Shown: piece by piece, positions 32,486-45,151 of the stretch
How the letters are laid out: the number at the start of each line of letters is the position of its first letter
Position numbering within the stretch: position 1 is the first letter of the stretch
Origin: Nicotiana tabacum
Lineage: Eukaryota > Streptophyta > Magnoliopsida > Solanales > Solanaceae
Assembly (NCBI RefSeq): GCF_000715075.1
Contig: NC_134082.1
Coordinates: 210,003,948-210,067,947 of the forward strand
DNA length: 64,000 nt
Reading direction: 5' to 3'
Translations under genes and position numbers: made by a program
Notes under the pieces: generated by a model
What the model was told of the DNA's origin: nothing
What the model saw: the letters and a program-made list of their open reading frames with translations, nothing else
Database searches by the model: none

Positions 32486-33660
32486 CTAGTTGTTTTGGAG
32501 TAGTCTTCCTTCCATCGTTTCTAACTGGAATGCTCCTTTGTTTGCTGCCGCCGTGATTTTGTATGGTCCGTCCCAGTTTGTTCTCAGTTTTCCCTCATTA
32601 GGGTCCTTCGCTGCTTGTTTTTTAGCTTTGAGGACGTAATCTCCGACCTTGAGCGGTCGCACTTTGGCCTTTTTGTTGTAATACCTTTCTACTTGTTGCT
32701 TTTGGGCTACCGTTCTTATGTGGGCCATGTCTCTTCGTTCTTCGACTTCATCCAATCTTGTAGCCTATTTTTTCGTTGTTTGGTCCGCTCTTGTTGGAGT
32801 ATCTCAAGCTAGGCTCTCCGACCTCGACGGGCATAACTGCGTCAGTCCTGTAAACTAGTGAATATGGCGTCTCGCCTGTACTAGTTTTTGGTGTAGTGCA
32901 GTATGCCCATAATACTTCCGGTAGAATTTCAGGCCATAGCCCTTTGGCGTCCTCGAGCATCTTTTTCAATATATTCAGTATTACTTTATTGGAGTATTCG
33001 GCTTGACCATTGGCGGCGGGATGATATGGAATGGAGAGTATTCGTTTGATGTGCCATTTTTCGAAAAACTCGATCGTTTCCTTTCCGACGAACTGAGGTC
33101 CGTTGTATCAACTGATTTCTTTGGGGATTCCGAAACGACATACTATATTTTTCCATATGAACGCGATGACATCTTGCTCACGTATCTGGGTGTATGCACC
33201 TGCTTCCACCCATTTAGAAAAGTATCAGTTAAAACCAAAAGGAAACGTACCTTACCTCGTCCTGCTGGGAGGGGTCCGATAATATCCTTCCCTAACTTTA
33301 TGAATGGCCATGGTGAAGTGACGGAATAAAGGAGTTCCCCTGCTTGATGTATCATAGGGGCTTACTTTTGACATTGTTCATATTTCTTGACGTAGTCCGC
33401 GGCTTCTTTTTGTATGGTCGTCCAGTAGTATCCAGTGCGGATGAGGAATCAGACGAGGGTGCGATTTCCTGTGTGGCGCCGCAGTGCCCTTCATGTACTT
33501 CTTCCAATACTTCCCTTGCTTGATTTGGTCTAAGACATTTGGCTAGGGGGGCGCCGAATGTTCTCTTGTAGAGATCACCGTTTACGAGGCTGTATTTGGT
33601 TGCATGTATTCGAAGCTTTATGGCTTCTTTCTTATCTTGTGGGAGCATTCCATCCTGCAA
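32486..33660 (-). pseudogene. Gypsy integrase (Tat-like element), broken
   Basis: Reading from 33660 to 32486: an N-terminal zinc-binding region (VHEGHCG, about 33480; YEQCQK-type Cys pair lost in a frameshift), the core with DIIGPLPAGRG (first Asp, about 33280), a DNGPQFVG-like second Asp segment near 33090-33105 and an Glu segment NGQAE near 33000, then PEVLWAYCTTPKTSTGETP (about 32880-32930). The C-terminal domain is YNKKAKVRPLKVGDYVL, followed by NWDGPYKI. Several frames are needed. It would integrate element cDNA. Confidence 0.85.
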
Positions 33661-33753
33661 ATATGCTACAAGGCGGTTGTGCCATTCTCAAGTTAGGTTT
33701 ATAGAATGTACCTTGACGTGGTCTATTGCGAAATGGAGAAGGGTGACCACGTT

Positions 33754-34190
33754 TTACTTGTTGATATTTTTGGTGGCTGCTGCTAGCTTGGCGAGGCCGT
33801 CTGCTTCGATATTCTGCGCCCTAGGTATTTGGTCGAGGCGGCATTCATCAAATTCTGGCAATAGTTTGTGAATTTTCGACTGGTACTTTTGTAGTCTCTG
33901 TTCTTGGATTTGGAAAGTCTCGATGACTTGGTTCACCACAAGTTGAGAGTCTTAGTGGAGAACGAGTTGTCGGGTGCCATATTTGAGGGCTAATTTCAAT
34001 CCTGTAATAACAGCTTCATATTTGGCCTCGTTGTTAGTCATCTTGGGGCATCGTATGGACTAGCGAATTACTTTGCCCGTAGGAACCTCGAGGATGAGTC
34101 CCAGTCCCAGTCCCGATATCGAGGCATTAGATGCGCTGTCAGTGTAGAGTACCTAGAGGTCGGTATGTGTGGAAGCGTGGAGCGCCTCCT
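33754..34190 (-). pseudogene. Second (archaeal-type) RNase H domain of the Tat-like element
   Basis: Minus strand from 34160: TDSASNASISGLGLGL (first Asp), then NNEAKYEAVITGLKLAL (Glu, about 34030), DSQLVVNQV (Asp, about 33945) and ENIEADGLAKLA-like AQNIEADGLAKLAAA (last Asp, about 33795). This is a second RNase H fold following the ordinary retroviral-type RNase H at 34189-34695, a feature known in Tat/Ogre-lineage elements. Two stops (in the strand after VIR and in VLHxDSQ) interrupt it. Confidence 0.85.
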
Positions 34191-35560
34191 ACTCTACTTT
34201 AGGCAAAATTTTCGCGCTGAAATCAGCGACGAAGTCTGCGAGCACCTGCCACTTAATGGCAGTTCGAGGTTGGTATGTTATGTCGTGCTCGCTTAATTCT
34301 ATGGCCCACTTGGCCAATCTACCCGATAATTTGGGTTTGTGTAGGATGCTCCGTAAGGGGAAGGTTGTCACCAATTTTATGGGGTGATTTTGAAAATATG
34401 GTCTAAGCTTTCGCGAAGCTACAACTAATGACAAAGCTAGTTTTTCAAGGTGAGGGTACCTTGGTTCAACATCAATTAAGGTTTTGCTGATATAGTAAAT
34501 CGAAGATTGCATACCTTTATTTTCGTGGATCAAGACTACACTCGTCGCGACTTCGGAGACTGCTAGGTACACTAGTAGGCATTCATCCGGGTCTGCCTTG
34601 ACGAATAGCGGTGGAGATGATAGGTACGCTTTCAGCTTTCTCAGGGCGTCGACACATTCTGCATTCCAATGTAGTTCGTGGTCTTTTCTTAGCACGTTGA
34701 AGAATTTATGACATCTGTCCGATGATCGTGAAATGAACCTTGACAGGGCGGCTATTCATCCTGTTAATTTCTGCACCTGCTTCTTGCTGGTCAATGTCTA
34801 CGGTATTTCTTCAATGGCCCTGATCTGATCTGGGTTGACCTCGATGCCCCTTTGTGACACCAGAAAACCGAGGAACTTTCCTGAAGTTATGCTAAAGGTG
34901 CATTTTTCGGGATTCAATTTCATCCCGTACTACCTCAATATCTCGAAGGCTTCCTCCAGATGGCCAATGTGGTCCTCCCTCTTCTTCGACTTTACTAGCA
35001 TGTCGTCGATGCAGACCTCCATGGTCTTACCGAGTTGTTCTTTGAACATCTTGGTGACTAATTTTTGATACGTCGCCCCCCTTTCTTGAGTCCGAACGAC
35101 ATTACCTTATAGCAATACGTTCCTCGGTGGGTGGTGCAAGTGGTTTTTTCCTGGTCTTCTTCAGCCATTAGAATCTGGTTGTAACCAGAGTAGGCATCCA
35201 AGAAGCTCAGTAGTTCGTGTCCCTCCGTTGCGTCGATGAGCTGGTCGATGTGTGGTAATGAAAAGGAATCTTTCGGGCATGCTTTGTTTAGGTTGGTGAA
35301 GTCGACACACATCCGCCATTTCCCGTTCTTCTTTTTGACCATGACCACATTGGCGACCCACTGGGGATATTTCGACTCTCGGATGGAACAATTAGCGAGC
35401 AATTTATCAACCTCCTCGCTGACCGCCTTGTTGATGGTGGTATTGAAATTTATCCTCATTTTCCATACTGGCAGGTGAAGAGGATCGACATTCAGCCTGT
35501 GTGTGGCAATATCTCTTAGGATTCCTGGCATATCTGAATGGGAAAAGGCAAACAAATCGG
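34189..35560 (-). pseudogene. Gypsy reverse transcriptase and first RNase H (Tat-like element), broken
   Basis: Minus strand from 35555: KWRMCVDFTNLNKACPKD (about 35310), SFLDAYSGYNQI (about 35205), VMSFGLK (about 35085), then after a frameshift the catalytic region near 35000, where the usual YIDD reads CIDD, followed by PEKCTF-like LNPEKCTF. The RNase H part (34695-34189) has CLLVYLAVSEVATSVVL (the expected Asp is replaced, LAV), SKTLIDVEPRYPHLEKLAL and ADFVADF. Substitution at catalytic positions together with frameshifts shows long inactivity. Confidence 0.88.
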
Positions 35561-36770
35561 CATTGTTAGTTAAAAACTTACAATATTACTTGGTTCTGAG
35601 AGGTTGTGTCCAATATAAGCCTTTTTGTGCTATCGGTGTTGTACAGTTGGACGGGGTCGAGGTCTTCCACGGTTGCCTTGCAAGCTTCTACGACATCCGG
35701 GTCTATGATGGCCTCTATTTGTATGTCGGATTTGGTTCCCGATATGGCTGATTGCTATGCTTCCGCACTTGCCCCTTTTAGTTGTTTGGTGTGTGTGCAA
35801 TCTTGGGCGATCCGGTAGCATTCTTGGGTAGTGCGTTGCTCGCCTCAGATGCTGAATATCCCCCATGGGGTAGGAAATTTGATTACTTGATAGAAACTTG
35901 ACGGGACTGCTCGCTTTGCGTGTATCCATGGGCGCCCTATGATTATGTTATAGGCTGTTTCCTGGTTCATGATGTGGAACGTCGTCTCCAGGGTGACTCC
36001 TCCTGCCAGGACGGGTACCACTATTTCTCCAGAGGATCATCACGTGTGCCCTTTAAAATTTTTTTTGAAGTTCCCGTGCTATGGATGCACAACCGTTTTG
36101 TCCCCATTCATTCCACTACATTATTAAAACCCGCTAGTGTTATGCAACACAGTATTATTTTATCCTCGAGCCTCATCTTCATGAGAACTCGTATGTGAAT
36201 AATACACGTGCCCCTTCCATCATCCACCATTATTCTCTTTACATCGGTATCCATGATGCGTAAAGTTATAACCAAAGCATCATAGTGAGGGAAAGACAAA
36301 CCGTCGGTATCCGACCGAAGATGATACTGTCTTCGAGGTCATCATACCATTCGTGGGCAACCGTCTGTTTGAGTTTATGTGTGGTGGTGAATTTCACATA
36401 GTTGATTATCGTGTCGTCGCCGCCGCCAATGATTATTTGTATGGTACGAGCTGGTGATCCCTAAGGTTGATCGCATTCACTAGCAAAGTTGTTCCGTCCT
36501 CGATTGCTCAGCAGTTCTTTCAGGTATCCCTGGTTTAACATTCTTACCACTTCTTGTTGCAGACCTATGCAGTCCTCGGTCTTGTGTCCCCTTTCCTGGT
36601 GGAATTCACACAGAACGTTCGACCTCCTGGTGCTCGGATCCGAGTTCATCTTTTACGGCCACTGCACCTTCGTGCCGAGCTTTTCCAATGCGTACACTAT
36701 TTATGAAGGAGAAACACAAAAGTTATGAGCAGATAACAGTGGAGGCATACCTCTTTCGTTTCTGGGAGGT
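35560..36770 (-). pseudogene. Gypsy protease and gag zinc-knuckle region (Tat-like element)
   Basis: The frame 36649-36461 has CEFHQERGHKTEDC, a CxxH...H....C nucleocapsid knuckle typical of Tat-like gag. Frame 36299-36108 has VKRIMVDDGRG, where the family normally has V-D-(T/G)-G-S-S, so the protease active site is altered. Frames between 35560 and 36100 are fragments. The gag frame is cut at 36770 by the Athila-like insertion and continues at 50322. Confidence 0.75.
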
Positions 36771-38133
36771 TCATAACTAGGGATTTTAACGTGTTTCATG
36801 CTCCTTCTTGTTTATGCCTTTATTATAAATTGTTACAAAATAGTCCCAAAAGGCTCATAAATTATGCTTGATTGCAGGTTTGATCGACAAAGTGACGAAA
36901 TAACAAAGATCGGCGCAAAAGGAGTAAACCTGCTCAAGCATCAAAGACAAGGCAATCTGAGAGCAAAAAAAAAGGCCTAGTGCGGCTGCATTTGACTTTG
37001 TGCGGTCCGCAGTCATACTTGTGCGGACCGCATTAGAGATCTCCGCGGCCACGTTCTATTATACGCGGTCCGCGGAGCCCAAGTTCAGAGAGCCCAAAAT
37101 TGAAGTCCAAGAGCCTAGCGCGACCGCGGTCCATTTTATGCGGCCCGTGCTGACCCCACAGGGGTATTTTTGTCCAGTTTTTCCATCCTAGTATAAATAG
37201 AACATTTTACCATTTTTAGGTGATAAGTTATTTCCAGAACGTAGCTGCGCTCGTGAGAAGCTATTTTGTAGCCATTTTTGGCATCTTAACTTAGATTTTA
37301 CGATAGATTCTCTGTATTTACATTAGCTTTTAAATTAATATGTCTTGTTCTTCATATGTTTCTCTATTTTCTCCTTCAAGCATGAGTAGCTAAACCCATT
37401 ATCTAGGGTTGTGGCTCAACCCTAGTATGGCAATTGATGGGTATTGCCATCTATTATTAGATTAACTATGGGTGTTTATTATTTGGGTCAATTTTATGGT
37501 TTAATCTATGAATTGGTGGTTGCAAATACTGGTTTGTGCTAAGTTGACTTGGCTCTTCTTGAGAAAGAGAGCCTAAGTCTCCAAAATTGACCAAACAAGG
37601 AATTGGGATGGAATCAAGAGAATTGATAGTCCCAATTAAAGGGTTAAACCTCGAGAGAGTAATTACCCAACTTGAACCCTAGTTGCTTGAGCTAATTTGC
37701 CTACCCATTTGGTCTCGAGAGAGTCAATTGGGCAAAACCACTCTCTCTACTGAGAGGTGTGAGAGTGGGTAAAATTGTGCAATAGCATATTTCCCCAATC
37801 ATATCAATCAAACCTTAGAAGTATTTACCCGTCAATTAGTCACCTAGGTGAAAGTCACTACCCTAGTGCCTTTCTACTTACTAGATTCAACTCTAGCAAT
37901 TTTCTTATTAGCATAATTTAGTTCTAATTAGTAATTGATAATATTAGTTTGTTAAAGAAAATTCAAAAGATGTTTGGAAGTGACATTTGGAACAATTACA
38001 CAACTCTAGTCTAGATAGATACTCGACTCCATTTCTAGCTCCCTATGAAAATCGATCCCGACCCTCATATCGGGTAAAATCTATTGCGACCCTCTCTTCC
38101 TACTTTTTAGTAGTGTGGAGTTGGCAGTGATCA
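36771..38133 (+). repeat. 5' LTR of the Athila-like element
   Basis: 1363 bp; the first dinucleotide is TC instead of TG. It includes a GC-rich GCGGTCCGC repeat zone (36980-37160), TATA-like agtataaatagaac at 37189-37202, and a TCGAGAGAGT-rich segment. It is 143 bp shorter than the 3' LTR, mainly by loss of about 170 bp in the GC-rich repeats. Confidence 0.93.
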
Positions 38134-38138
38134 CTTTT

Positions 38139-38156
38139 TGGCGCCGTTGCCGGGGA
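38139..38156 (+). other. Primer-binding site (tRNA-Asp type)
   Basis: TGGCGCCGTTGCCGGGGA five bases after the LTR end, complementary to the acceptor end of tRNA-Asp as in Athila elements. The Tat-like element has TGGCGCCGTCTGTGGGGA at the equivalent place (51681-51698, minus). Confidence 0.85.
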
Positions 38157-38252
38157 GCTAACAGTTTTGGCTATCTATTTAGTTAGTTTCGTGTATTGTT
38201 CTTCCTTCCTTCTTTGTTACTTACTTGTTTGTGTCATTACTCAGGTACCAAC

Positions 38253-40448
38253 ATGGCTTTAAACAACGCTAATGATCCTCTTGGAAACGTGTTAGCGGAG
38301 GAGGAGGTAGATGATCTTTAGCAAGATGAGGTGCCTCTTGGACCTCAAGGTCAACGGAGAGGCCGGAATGCCAATGCTAATCCAAATGACAATATTTCAG
38401 ACCTTCCCCCGGTTCCTCCAAGAGTGGCTCCCAGAGTATTACCGAATTAGGGCTACGCAAGTGCTATTGTCCCACCCCGAATCCGGGCGGGCAACTTTTA
38501 AATAACCAATGTGATGTTGACCTTACTTGAGCAGCGTGGGTACTTCACGGGCGCTGCAAATCAAAATGCCTACAAACATCTCAAGGGGTTCGTAGATACA
38601 TGCTGGGGGAGCAAGTAGACGAATGTATTCGAGGATGCGCTGAGATTGAGACTTTTCCCGTTCTCACTTCGGGGAAGGGCATTAGACTGGCTCGAGAGAC
38701 TCCTCAACCATTCTATCACAACTTGGGATGAGTTGGTGGATAAGTTTATTGCTAAATTCTTCTCTCCTAGTCATATTGCGGCACTTCGAGATGAAATATT
38801 AGCCTTCAAGCAAGAGCCAACGGAACCTTTGCATGAGATTTGGGAGCGGTATAGAACGATGGTGAGGGAATGCCCAAATAATGATATGACCGAGGCCATG
38901 ATCCAACAAACCTTCTACCGGGGCATAAATACTACAAATCAATGCATTGTTAACCAATTGGCCGGGGGCAATTTTATGAAGTTTTCTTATGAGGAGGCAT
39001 GTGATGTACTTGATGAAATGGCGGACACTTCTTCAGCATGGCAGAGTAGAGCAAATGTACCTCAAGGTGACCCTACGGTTATCCATTTGCACAATTAATT
39101 ACATGATCACGGCCAAGAGATTGCTGAGCTTAAAACTACTATGAACCAATTGGCTAAGGTGCAGTTGCAACAAGTTCAGAATCCTCTCCAAGTGAATGCC
39201 ATGGAGGGTGTTAGTGTGCTTGTCAACAAGAGAAGGCAAAGGAGGCAACAAAATCAAGGAAATTTTGAGCAATTTGTTGATGAATATGATGAGTGTCAAA
39301 ATGATGGTTATGATGACCAAAGTGAGGAGGTACAATATGTCAACAACTATCAAGGCAATAGAGGCAACTCTTCAAACCAACAATGGCGACCCCAAGGAAA
39401 TTGGGGCAATCAATAACAAGGTGGTGGTAATTGAAACAACAACAACCAAAACAACAATTGGGGTAATCAAAACAACAACCAAGGCAATTGGAATGGAAAT
39501 AACAACAATTGGGGCAACAACAACAATCAAGGCGGGTGGAACAACAATGGAAACCAAGGCAATCGAGGGCAAGGTTTTCAAAGGCCCCTAATGTACCAAC
39601 AACCGAACAATCTACCCCCTTTCCCTTCTCAAGGTCCTAGTTCTTCTGGTAATGATATGGGTAGAATTGAAATAATGTTCGAGCAGATGATGAAGAGGAA
39701 TGCGGATTAGGATGCACAGTTAGCTTCTCACAACACCTCTATCTGAAACTTGGAGGTGCAATTAGGCCAAATCTCTCAGTCATTGAATACTCGCCCGAAG
39801 GGTGCTCTACCAAGTGATACGGTAGTGAACCCAAAACGTGGGAACAATCATATTATGGCGGTCACAACAAGAAGTGGGAGAGGATGTGATGTTAATGCCT
39901 CTAAGCAAAAACAAGTTGTGGATGATGATGTTGAGTTGCAAGATGACGAAGTCCCTTTGGTAGTTGAAGATGTGGTTAATGAAAATGTGAACAATGAAGT
40001 GAGGATTGATATTCAAGAAGTCGAGGTGGAAACCCAAAATGATGTGAACCTGTCTAGGGAACACATAATTAACATGCCGGAGCCGGTTATGCCAAAAGCA
40101 AAGGCTCATATGCCAAGGCCACCTCCACCTTATCCTCAAAGGCTCGTAAAGCAGAAGAATGATAATTAGTTTAAAAAGTTCATTGACATGATGAAGAGCT
40201 TATCTATTAATGTGCCTCTAGTGGAGGCACTTGAACAAATGTCGGGTTATGCAAAATTCATAAAAGACTTGGTTACAAAGAAGCGTTCTATGGATTGTGA
40301 AACTATAAAGATGACTCACCAAGTTAGTGCTATAGTGCATTCAATGGCCCCGAAGCTTGAAGATCCCGGTGCTTTCACCATTCCTTGCACCATTGGGAGT
40401 GCGGATTTAACCAAATCTCTTTGTGACTTGGGAGATAATATCAATTGA
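38253..40448 (+). pseudogene. Athila-like gag and protease start, ten in-frame stops
   Basis: ATG 38253 (MALNNANDPLGNVLAEEEVDD) opens a frame that can be followed to 40448 without a frameshift. The capsid part has LRLFPFSLRGRALDWLERL (about 38643) and TTWDELVDKFIAKFF (retrotrans_gag). An N/G/Q-rich low-complexity tract (39360-39590) and SRKPH-free linker follow, then a basic/acidic hinge and the protease start (PFTIPCTIG type, ALCDLG with Asp, about 40420). Premature stops are at 38319, 38448, 38499, 38616, 39096, 39414, 39432, 39708, 39744 and 40167; each could come from CAG, CAA, CGA or TGG by one transition. A one-base deletion near 40444 shifts the frame. Confidence 0.88.
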
Positions 40449-42830
40449 TGCCCTACTCGATTTTCAAAACTATGGGTATCGGGCAACCTAGGCCAACTTC
40501 AATGAGACTTCAAATGGCGGATCGATCGATGAAGCAACCTTTGGGCATTATTGATGATGTGCTTGTCCGGGTGGACAAATTCATATTGCCGGCCGACTTT
40601 ATGATTTTGGATTGTAAGGTGGACTATGAGGTTCCTATTATCTTGGACAGACCTTTCCTTGCAACGGGGAAGGCAATGGTTGATGTTGAAGCAGGTGAGC
40701 TCACTTTTCGAGTGGGAGATGAAAAGGTCATTTTCCACATTTGCAAATCTATGAAGCAACCCAATATCACTGAAGTGTGCTCATTTGTAGACCTTGTCAC
40801 AACTGTGATTGTGGATGATACCAATGCTATGATCAACGTGGAAGATCCTCTTTGTGCTCTTTAACATGGATGTCAATGATGATGCTAGTAGAGTGGAGTG
40901 CATAAATGCCCTACATGGGATGGGCTCTTATTCTTATGAGCTGAGGAAATTATCCTTAGACCCTGAAAATCAGAAAACTCCATCAACAAAGCCATCTATT
41001 GATGAGCCACCGGTGTTGGAGTTGAAACCACTTCCTCCACACCTCAGGTATGAATTCTTAGGCTCAAATTCTACTTTACCAGTTATTCTTTCTTCTGGCC
41101 TTACTAACATGCAGGTTGAAGCCACATTGTCGGTTCTTCAAAAGCGGAAAAGGGCAATTGAATGGACTCTAGCCAACATTCGGGAAATAAGCCCTGTGTT
41201 CTATATGCATAAAATTATCTTGGAGAATGATGCAAAGACTTCCATAGAGCATCAAAGAAGATTCAACGAGGCTATGCAAGAAGTGGTGAAGAAAGAGGTT
41301 ATTAAATGGTTGGATGTTGGGGTCGTGTATCCCATTTCTGATAGCTCATGGACTTCTCCGGTACAATATGTGACGAAGAAGGGTGGCATGACTGTGGTGA
41401 CCAATGACAACAATAAACTTATTCCTACTCGGACGGTCACCGGGTGGAGAGTGTGTATGGATTACCGGAAGCTAAACAAGGTGACTCGAAAGGATCATTT
41501 CCCATTGTCATTCCTTGACCAAATGCTAGATCGTCTTGCGGGGCGTGCTTTTTATTGCTTTTTGGATGGTTACTTGGGGTACAATCAAATTTTAATTTCC
41601 CCATAGGATCAAAAGAAGACAACTTTTACCTGTCCGTATGGCACATTCGCTTTCTCTCGAATGTCGTTCGGATTGTGTAATGCTCCAACGAACTTCCAAC
41701 GATGCATGATGGCTATTTTCACCGATATGGTGGAGGATATCTTGGAGGTTTTCATGGATGATTTTAGTGTGGTTGGGGATTACTTTGATGAGTGTCTAGG
41801 AAATTTGGATAGAGTGTTGGCCCGGTGTAAAGACACCAACCTCGTACTCAATTGGAAAAAATGTCATTTCATGGTTGAAGAGGGTATAGTGTTGGGTCAC
41901 AAAATCTCAAATCATGGAATTGAAGTAGACAAAGCCAAGATAGAAGTGATTTGAAGGCTTCCTCCCCCTATTTCTGTCAAAGGGGTGGGGAGTTTTCTTG
42001 GATACGTGGGTTTTTACCGGAGGTTTATAAAATATTTCTCAAAGGTGGTACACCCCTTGTGCAAGTTGCTAGAAAGGGATGCAAAGTTTGTGTTCGATGA
42101 GGGAAGTATACAAGCATTCGAGCTTCTCAAGCTTAAGTTGACCACTACCCCTATCATTACCGCACCAAATTGGAGCTTGCCTTTCGAGTTCATGTGTGAC
42201 GCAAGTGACGTTGCAGTTGGGGCTGTTTTGGGCCAAAGGGTTAACAAGATGTTTCATCCGGTGTACTATGCAAGCAAGATCATGAATGAGGCTCAAAGGA
42301 ACTATACATTCACCGAGAAAGAGTTTTTGGCTATTGTGTTTGCTATGGAAAAGTTTCGACCTTATCTTATGGGGGCCAAAGTTATAGTGCACACCGATCA
42401 TGCCGCCCTTAGGTACTTGATGACAAAGAAAGACTCCAAGGCAAGATTGATGAGATGGGTGCTACTACTCCAAGAGTTTGATCTAGAAATTGTGGACCGG
42501 AAAGGTAGTGAGAATCAAGTGGCGGACCACTTGTCCTGTTTGGAGGAGGTGGGGAGGCCTTGTGATGGCCTTGAGATCAATGATTCATTTCCCGACGAAC
42601 AACTCATTGTGGTGTCAATGAAGGATATGCCATGGTTTGTCGATATTGCCAATTACCTTGTGACCAGAATAATCCCGTATGAGCTCTCTTCTAACCAAAA
42701 GAAGAAGCTCAAGCGGGATAGTTTGGATTTCTATTGGGATGAGCCATACTTGTTCAAGGTTTTCACGGATGGCGTGATTCATAGATGTGTCCCGGAGAAA
42801 GAACAATTGAGTATCTTAGAGGCTTGACAT
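40445..42830 (+). pseudogene. Athila-like protease end, reverse transcriptase and RNase H
   Basis: 40445-40864 continues the protease (IPADFMILD-like LPADFMILDCKVD, PIILDRPFLATG). A frame change near 40855 leads to the RT frame: WRVCMDYRKLNKVTRKDHFP (about 41445), FLDGYLGYNQI, FSRMSFGLCNAPTNFQRCM (about 41655) and the catalytic FMDDFSVVG (about 41750). RNase H follows with [14 protein letters not shown] (Asp, about 42190), [14 protein letters not shown] (Glu) and [11 protein letters not shown] (Asp). Stops at 41604 and 41952 and a TGA plus frameshift near 42825 break it. Confidence 0.9.
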
Positions 42831-43803
42831 TCTTCACCTATGGTGGCTATTATGGTGGGGTGAGGACCGCCTCGAAAGTCCTTAGTTATGGATTCTATAG
42901 GCCCACCTTGTTCAAAGATGCAGGCGATTTTGTGAATAGGTGTGACGATTGCCAAAGAGCGGGCGGAATTTCAAAAAGGGATGAGATGCCTCTCAACACC
43001 ATTCTTGAAGTGGATATCTTTGATGTTTGGGGCATCGATTTCATGGGTCCATTTGTTAGTTCTTGTGGGAATACTTACATTCTCGTGGTGGTTGACTATG
43101 TCTCAAAATGGGTTGAAGCCATGGCTTTGCCTAACAATGAAGCCTGAAGTGTTGTTGCATTTCTTAAAAAGAGCATCTTCACAAGGTTTGGCACTCCTCG
43201 TGCGATTATTAGTGATGGGGGTCTCACTTTTGAAATAAAGCTTTCGACACATTGCTTTCCAAGTATGGTGTCAATCATAAGGTTTCTACCCCCTATCATC
43301 CTCAAGCTAGTTGTCAAGTGGAAGTCTCCAACAGGGAAATTAAGAGCATCTTGTCAAAGATTGTCAATGTCAATAGGACCGATTGGTCGAAAAAGTTGGA
43401 TGACGCTCTATGGGATTATCGAACGGCTTAAAAAACTCCGATTGGTATGTCTCCATATCGGTTGGTATTTGGAAAAGCTTGTCATCTTCCGGTTGAGTTA
43501 GAGCACAAGGCCATGTGGGCTTTAAGGAAGTTGAATTTGGAATTTGACGTTGCTGCAAATCTTCGTGTTGAACAGCTCAATGAGCTCGATGAGTTTAGAT
43601 TCCATGCCTACTCATGTTCATCCTTGTATAAGGACAAAATGAAGTACCTTCACGACAAATATGCCCGGGGTAAGGAGTTCAAGGTTGGATATACGGTTCT
43701 CTTGTTCAATTCCCGGTTATGTCTGTTTTCGGGTAAACTCAAGTCAAAGTGGAGTAGGCTATTTGAAGTTGTGTTCGTAACCCCATCTGGTGTATTGATC
43801 TAA
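42785..43803 (+). pseudogene. Athila-like integrase, broken
   Basis: Zinc-binding end [11 protein letters not shown] (about 42940), core GIDFMGPF (first Asp, about 43035), [14 protein letters not shown] then a TGA at 43145, ISDGG (second Asp, about 43210), [19 protein letters not shown] (Glu, about 43290-43330), [16 protein letters not shown] with a stop, [19 protein letters not shown] (about 43450-43505) and a C-terminal [20 protein letters not shown]. At least two small indels lie between 43220 and 43440. Confidence 0.88.
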
Positions 43804-45151
43804 GGAACAAAAATGGTGAAGTTTTCAGAGTTAATGGGCACCGGGTCAAGCATTATCTTGGAAAATTTGAAGACAGCCACATGGTGGCACTTCTTCATCT
43901 AAAGTGATGCGATGGTAACATGCGTCGTGCCGCGACGTTAAATCAGGCGTTTCTTGGGAGGCAACCCATGTCTTTTTCTTTTTGTTTTCTTTGATTTTCT
44001 TTGTAGTATAGGATTGATTTTTGAGCTAATTGGATGTGAGATGTTGCAGGGATTGTGTTGATACAGTGCAAAATATTTTGGAAAAATTGAATAGTCTTTG
44101 AAGTTTCCAGTGCGGCCGCATTGCACTTTATGCGGTCTGCACTGGTGAAGGCTAAATGGGATACTCTCTGAAGTTTGCCACCGCAGCCGCATTGCATTTT
44201 GTGCGGACCACGGTGGACCTCCGCGGCCACGGTCTATTTTGTGCGGACCGCCGGAGGTTGCCTTCTCAGACTTCTTCTGAACAAACCCAGTGTGGTCTGC
44301 GGTCCGTTTTGTGCGGCCCCGCTGGTAGGTAAGACTGGGTCCCATATGTTTTTCTATAAATAGACCACAAGGATCACCGGTTACCCTTTTTGAAAAATTG
44401 ACTCTCAGAGACCTAAAATCTACTGTTCACCCTCTCTTTTCACATAAATCCTTGCTTAGATTGATTCCTTGCATTCCATCTCCACATCTGGTAACATTTC
44501 ACTTATTATTCTTTGTTTGATTTTATAATTTCATTTTATTTTCATATCCATTAGCCTGTAGCTTCTTCTTCTTCCCGTAATTCTTAATTTCTAGGTTAGT
44601 TTGGTTTAACTATTAATCTTTGTGTGCTTTGTGAGCGTAATGAAATGGGTAATTGAGTAGGGACGTTAATTAGGCAAAACTTGAACTAATTGCAAGATTT
44701 GATAACACTAACTCAGTGCCTTGACTTAGCACCCTCCGCGGACCGCAGTCATCCTTGTGCGGTCCGCGGTGCTATGATGCGGTCCGCAGTAACACTTTGT
44801 GCGGACCACGGTGAGGATTTTTCAGGAAATTGACCTCTTGCCCAAAGCGGCCCCATTGCATTTTGTGCGGTCTGCGCTCGCCCACCACGGCCACAGTTCT
44901 ACTTTGTGCAGGCCGCAGTGGTTAGATTCAGAGAAGTGGTTTTATAGACCTTGCCTCAGTACGGACTGCGGTTGCTTTTATGCGGTCTGCGGTGCCCCCA
45001 GTGCGTCCGTTCTCCTTTTTGTGCGGCCCGCGCTGCGCTGTTTCTGCAATATTTTCTACAACTTGTGGCTTCTGTTATGCAATTCATTTTCCATATCCAT
45101 TTCACTGTCTCTGCTGTTACTAATAAATTTAGATGTTTGTGCTTGCAAACA
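43804..45151 (+). other. Noncoding spacer of the Athila-like element with GC-rich repeats
   Basis: No supported coding sequence. Between 44110-44330 and 44735-45040 there are many variants of GCGGCCGCATTGCATTTTGTGCGG-like words (kept here in two parts: GCGGCCGCATTGCA and TTTTGTGCGGTCCGC). The same words occur in the LTRs (36980-37160, 49020-49370). A tttctataaatagacc TATA-like site lies at 44352-44367, about 785 bp before the third ORF, and could serve a subgenomic promoter. Confidence 0.65.
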
